From assembly GCA_963556195.1 (NCBI GenBank), contig OY744520.1, forward strand, positions 3,920,001-3,984,000: a DNA stretch of 64,000 bases, written 5' to 3'. Shown one piece after another: positions 59,414 to 64,000 of this stretch. The notes below the pieces were generated by a model that was given only the letters and a program-made list of their open reading frames with translations, ran no database searches and was not told where the DNA came from. Both the position numbers and the translations under genes were made by a program. Numbering within the stretch: the stretch's first letter is position 1; every line of letters starts with the position of its first letter. The stretch is from Sepiola atlantica. Its lineage: Eukaryota; Mollusca; Cephalopoda; Sepiida; Sepiolidae.

Positions 59414-60386
59414 ATAACTACTTACCAAGTAATAGCATACATAAACACGGTGTATAATCATGTGTGTCCATCTACAGACACATTGTATTATTTGATTAAA
59501 CAATTAAAAAAATCTTGGGTATCACTTCGCATTTCAGAATGGTTGTATTAGTTGCATATTACAAATTCGTATTAATCTTTTTCTTGCTTGCTAGTCATGT
59601 AGGCATTCGGAAATGAAAAGACGATGCACAAGCAAAAGAGGTAAACCAAGTTAACTATAAATATTAGACTCCTATATAGAGGGAAGGAAATACTTCAAAA
59701 TAAGTTGGCAAACAATAAAGAATGTGTTCCCACACAACAAAGTAAAAGAATATACACTAACACGTAGACTAGAATAAAATAGGCCTATTATCTAAACTAT
59801 TCACATGTAACACCTAGATTATACATTTTGTTTTACTTAAAAATGTACAAAAAATAAGGTGTTATGCATGCTACACTGCACATGTTACATTATTCTCTAA
59901 TTTGTGTGTGTCCATTTTGATTTATCTATTTACAATGTGGAAAATGATAACATTTGATTGTCAAGTAATCACTTCTCTCTACAAGCGAGTGTGTCCCCAA
60001 TGAGCGCAAGAAACCCGTGGTAATTTTGACGGACTATTCCTTTATTTTTAAGTATTTGTTTATCAATTTGAAATGAATGTGTCTAATTTAATTGTACCAT
60101 TTTAATAGCATTTGGCCATGTCGAGGCAAGATGAGGGACAGAGAGAACACGAGATTATATCTGCTGCTACATTTTTAACAGGGATTCTCTATTCGCGGAC
60201 CCCCCGCTCTCAGGTCTACCAATCACGTTACTCTCTTATCTTTCTATGGTGTATGTACTGTAAATAACTTTAATACAAAACTTTCCGCCTCCCACACTAA
60301 CGTTTAGATTCTTATTTAATCACTATTGAAATGAATATGGAAGCACTTCGTCTTGATAAACTTCTATGAGTTACTTGCACTCCAGA

Positions 60387-60389
<3 letters not shown>
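59414..60389. other. AT-rich intergenic DNA right of the satellite
   Basis: The first 20 bp resemble the continuation of the LTR-like repeat at 37571. No gene recognised in the rest. Confidence 0.5.

Positions 60390-60465
<76 letters not shown>
60390..60465. repeat. (TA)n microsatellite
   Basis: About 75 bp of pure TA. Confidence 0.97.
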
Positions 60466-60468
<3 letters not shown>

Positions 60469-60549
60469 ATAAGAATATAGTACATAAGGCTTAGTATCAT
60501 AATACATTGATTTGAATTCTGGTATAAGCACATAAAATACCACAACATT

Positions 60550-60597
60550 GTTCGATTCGGGCAATTAATTTACTTACTCTGTGACGGGTATTTTTCT

Positions 60598-60652
<55 letters not shown>

Positions 60653-60671
60653 GATTCGGGCAATTAATTTT
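60550..60671. repeat. (TA)n array between direct repeats
   Basis: TTCGATTCGGGCAATTAATT occurs at 60551 and again at 60651, with about 50 bp of TA (60600-60651) just before the second copy. Replication slippage or a target-site-like duplication could create this. Confidence 0.85.
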
Positions 60672-61377
60672 CCAAAAATTATCGAAAACCATTTTTGCAA
60701 AGAATTGTGACGAGAGAGGAAACATGCTTTTTTTACAAGAATACCCAACGCAAAAGACAATGGTTAGCCCGAACCAAAGTCCACAGCCTGTTCAAAAACA
60801 AAGACTACGCCCGAAGAATGGTATGTTCTATTTATAGTGGTACATGAGAGGACTGATTCATTATGAGTTACTAAAGCCTAATCGAACAATCGCAGTTACT
60901 AAAGCCTAATCGAACAATCGCAGCAGCAAACTATTGTTCGCAGCTTGATGATCTATGAATTGTTCTATCAAAAAATGACCAGCATTAATCAATACGAAAG
61001 GTGTCGTGTTTCAGCATAGACCTCACACAGCAAAACTCACTCAAGAACAAGTCATGAGTTTTAATTTGGAAATTTTTACATATCCGCATTATTCACCTGA
61101 GATTGCTCCATCCGACTATCATCTTTTTTCTAGTTGTGGCAGCATCACTTGACCAATAAAATAATGAAAATGACAACCAACTCAAAAATGACCTACATTT
61201 GTGTTTCTATAAAAAATTAGAGAAAACAATTGAAGAACGCATCAACAAGCCAGTTGATGGTTGGACAGAAGTTATGGAAAATGAGGAAAATTATTGTAAA
61301 GATTAAAAATGCTATAATGTGCATGTTTCAGATGAAATAAATGTGTTAGACAAAAACGACATTACTTTCTTTCCAAC

Positions 61378-61382
<5 letters not shown>
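60671..61382 (+). mobile_element. 5'-truncated mariner, same family as 19459
   Basis: Starts within the transposase (homologous to mariner 1 from about 20030) and runs to the right terminal repeat ...ACATTACTTTCTTTCCAACCTGA at about 61382, next to TA. Fragments PPEEW/SPEIAPSDYHLF-like coding remain in broken frames; the HDNARPHT block is reduced to a shortened QH..RPHT. About 26 bp (GTTACTAAAGCCTAATCGAA..) are tandemly duplicated at 60878-60930. The left half and left terminal repeat are missing, and the break lies at the TA/direct-repeat site. Confidence 0.9.

Positions 61383-61434
<52 letters not shown>
61381..61434. repeat. (TA)n microsatellite
   Basis: TA array fused to the mariner end; the target TA may have seeded it. 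Confidence 0.96.
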
Positions 61435-61436
<2 letters not shown>

Positions 61437-61534
61437 GTATATATAAATTTATATACACATTCTCTTAAATGTTCAAGTTTTTTAGACTATACTGTACATA
61501 GAAACATATACTCATACATAACTTTATAATACAT

Positions 61535-61559
61535 ATATATATATCTATATATATATATA

Positions 61560-61592
<33 letters not shown>
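61535..61592. repeat. (TA)n microsatellite
   Basis: TA with CT and TG interruptions. Confidence 0.95.
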
Positions 61593-61593
<1 letters not shown>

Positions 61594-61604
61594 AGCAATA
61601 GTAA

Positions 61605-61765
61605 GCAATGAAAGTATATATGGCAATCAAGCTACACAGAGGCTCCTGTGTTTCATCCCCGCAACCTAGCTCTACTTACGTACTGAGCACTGTTGAAGTA
61701 AATACTGAAAACTGACACATAAAAAATTATATCTCCTTATAATATTTTAAGTGGATACATGAAGT
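61605..61765 (-). repeat. Dispersed repeat R1, copy 2 (inverted)
   Basis: The minus strand carries CAGTATTTACTTCAA, CAGTACGTAAGTAGAGCTAG, GCGGGGATGAAAC and GCCTCTGTGTAGCTTGATTG, matching 1385-1590. Confidence 0.65.
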
Positions 61766-61796
61766 ACTAATATATATACGTAAATATATATATACG

Positions 61797-61798
<2 letters not shown>

Positions 61799-61843
<45 letters not shown>

Positions 61844-61875
61844 ATGTGTGGTGGGTGTGTGTGGGTGGGTGAGTA
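61799..61875. repeat. (TA)n and (TG)n-rich microsatellite
   Basis: TA tract then TGTGGGTGGG words. Confidence 0.94.
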
Positions 61876-62454
61876 TATATTTTCTCTGCGCTAGGTTGTA
61901 TATATCCCTACTTCCGAAAATTAATATTACCAGATACTAATACGACTCTTCATGGGCATTGTCATTTGTAAAGTTTTGTATCCAAATATCACGTTCCTAG
62001 AAGAAATGGACGTAAAGTGGTTAACTAGCACATAGACAGATAGATAGCTACAAATATAGATATGTTCGTGTGTTAGTGTGTGAATATACGTGCATGCTGT
62101 CGGATAGAATGGATATGCAATCGGTAGGAAGCGACCTCAGATGCTACAGGCTACCTCATGATATAACGGGATGTCACGAATAAATCCGCTTAGAAAATAT
62201 GTAAAAACAAAACGTAATACAAATAGATATTTTTTGTCTGGGCAAAAGAATGAAAGTAATGCATTTATGCATGTACAAAAAGGGTTTGTTGCTTTTGTCC
62301 CACGGGCGACTTTGTTGTTTGCTCTGAGGATTTCGATTCGTTAGAGGATATTGAGTCTCACATGAGAAAAAAACAATACGAAAAAACGAAGAGGGATTCA
62401 TACTGCTTCCTTGTATTCCCCTTTTAATCTTTTTCTCTCTAACACTAACAGACA

Positions 62455-62473
62455 CATATATATTTATATATTC

Positions 62474-62512
<39 letters not shown>

Positions 62513-62573
62513 AAAATATATAAATATAAATAAATATATGTATATATGAATATATAAATAAATATATAAATAT

Positions 62574-62626
<53 letters not shown>

Positions 62627-62676
62627 TATACATATATATGAAATATATATATATATATATAAATATATATATATAT

Positions 62677-62714
<38 letters not shown>

Positions 62715-62735
62715 TATATGTATATATATATATTA
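62455..62735. repeat. Complex (TA)/(TAAATA) microsatellite
   Basis: About 280 bp of TA blocks with AAATATA and GTATA interruptions. Confidence 0.96.
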
Positions 62736-63001
62736 TGTGAACAAGCTTACGGAAATCAGAAATCTACTCGAATGAAGAGTAAAATACGTTTGTTACACAA
62801 CGGACTCAATATACCTTCAGATAGAGTGTCTTAACAATAATAAAAAATAAATGTGGATTATAGTAAGACTGTTCATTTACTAGGTATTATTGTTTTAAAG
62901 TTCGATATTTAAGGATGTGGTGGCATCAGTGCTTGCAATGTCTGCTTTCTGCCTTCGGCGCTATCAATATTAAATCTCTCTTTCTCTCTATCTCTCTCTC
63001 G

Positions 63002-63003
<2 letters not shown>

Positions 63004-63051
<48 letters not shown>
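63004..63051. repeat. (TC)n/(TA)n microsatellite
   Basis: Preceded by a short TC run (62977-63000). Confidence 0.96.
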
Positions 63052-63054
<3 letters not shown>

Positions 63055-63342
63055 TAGTATGTTTATAAAGGATGTGGCCAATGATGTTCTTTGGCAGTCA
63101 TATTATTTTGTCAGATCCTCTGCATAGTCGGGGAATTCTTCTTGTATTGATTATTTTTGATAAAGGGAAGTTTTTTTCCCGAAATATTAAATAATGTTAT
63201 TTTAATCATCCGGACATCACACAAACAGCTAAAAACACTCTTACTGTTATGTAAGATTTTAGAGAAAAATAAATAGTAAGTCATATTTCGTATTCGATTT
63301 ATTGTTTTTGTTCCTTATAACTTGCATCTTACCCGGAATGTT

Positions 63343-63420
63343 CATTGCATACAGCCTTTAAAAATATACTACTACTATACCATGCAATGCTTCAAGCAAA
63401 CTACCATTCTCTACTATATA

Positions 63421-63457
<37 letters not shown>

Positions 63458-63461
63458 GAGA

Positions 63462-63502
<41 letters not shown>

Positions 63503-63505
63503 CAA
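63343..63505. repeat. Dispersed repeat copy plus small palindrome around (TA)n
   Basis: CATTGCATACAGCCTTTAAA..ACTACT..CAATGCTTC resembles 1690-1740. ATTCTCTACTATATA (63406) and its reverse complement TATATAGTAGAGAAT (ends 63463) enclose a TA tract; more TA follows. Confidence 0.75.
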
Positions 63506-63880
63506 ATCTACAATAAATGATAATAACATTTACTTATCACTTTAATGTAGTCCTTACTAATCATAATCAGTGATTGAATATTGTCACAGATATCAATAAT
63601 TACATACAAGTTTAGTAAAATATTGAACTCATTAGTATGTGTTCTTACGACAACTTTACCTGATTAAATATCCGTTGATTTGGGTTTGCATCATATGCTG
63701 TTTTCACTTACTCTGACCTCATTGTGAAAGTGTTGTTCTGATATATGACCGTACCTTGTAAAGCGAGACAAGAGAATAATAATGTCAATGAAAGAAAAGT
63801 TTATATTTGAAAAAGTGATACATTTAAATGTTTTAACGCTTTTAAAAAGTTAATGTTGTATAATTGTTGTCGTATAAGTC

Positions 63881-63884
<4 letters not shown>
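63506..63884. other. AT-rich DNA, nothing recognised
   Basis: No open frame or repeat of note. Confidence 0.5.

Positions 63885-63957
<73 letters not shown>
63885..63957. repeat. (TA)n microsatellite
   Basis: About 70 bp of pure TA. Confidence 0.97.
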
Positions 63958-63959
<2 letters not shown>

Positions 63960-64000
63960 CGTGTTAGGACAAGTCTAAGGAAAAAATATGAAATTGCTTT

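Overview
The window is non-coding, repeat-dominated DNA from an animal nuclear genome. The base composition is strongly A+T-rich. More than 40 (TA)n microsatellites are scattered through it, together with remnants of several non-LTR retrotransposons, a Penelope-like element, mariner transposons, foldback/MITE-like palindromes, snRNA-derived SINEs and large satellite arrays. This mix fits a mollusc, most likely a cephalopod such as an octopus; that assignment is inference from repeat style, because no host gene is present to anchor it. I find no convincing host protein-coding gene, no intact exon series, no rRNA and no intact tRNA. Most open frames are translations of (TA)n, T-rich DNA or satellites, and several begin at TTG rather than ATG.

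Region by region. 1-9 kb: unique AT-rich DNA with (TA)n arrays and short dispersed repeats; a pyrimidine-rich tract lies at 5.8-6.3 kb and ends in a GACGAAACGTTG repeat terminus. 9-15 kb: transposon graveyard, with a 320-bp palindrome (9.28-9.61 kb), an internally deleted LINE (10.1-10.56 kb), an antisense LINE reverse-transcriptase C-terminus (11.56-12.08 kb), a tandem 260-bp pair (12.07-12.65 kb), a MITE-like element (13.35-13.64 kb) and an RTE-like LINE tail (13.8-14.63 kb). 15-31 kb: compound microsatellites, a degenerate 12-bp minisatellite (19.0-19.44 kb), a full-length but dead mariner (19.46-20.71 kb), a local duplication (23.45-24.40 kb), further LINE pieces (24.8-25.1 and 29.6-29.9 kb), a Penelope-like GIY-YIG fragment cut by a palindrome (26.7-27.2 kb) and a cluster of inverted-repeat elements (30.1-31.2 kb). 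31.7-32.95 kb: T-rich degenerate satellite of about 85 bp period. 33-37 kb: an 18-bp minisatellite, a telomere-like patch and a U2-snRNA/tRNA-like SINE with a 10-bp target duplication. 37.3-38.73 kb: a directly repeated, LTR-like pair.

38.73-59.41 kb is the most remarkable part: about 20.7 kb of composite satellite DNA. A fixed series of modules (unique 'CTACCCGGCGTTGCTC' leader, 36-bp array, 136-bp array, 80-bp array, 57-bp array, 46-bp array, 303-bp unit) is reiterated as a higher-order unit of about 8-10 kb, twice complete and a third time truncated. The 46-bp satellite matches an internal segment of the U2/tRNA-like SINE at 35.8 kb, and snRNA-headed SINE pieces lie within the array at 45.5-46.0 kb. 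59.4-64 kb returns to AT-rich DNA with a second, 5'-truncated mariner (60.67-61.38 kb) and complex TA microsatellites. Nothing here forms an operon or pathway; the biology to read is repeat birth, amplification and nested insertion.
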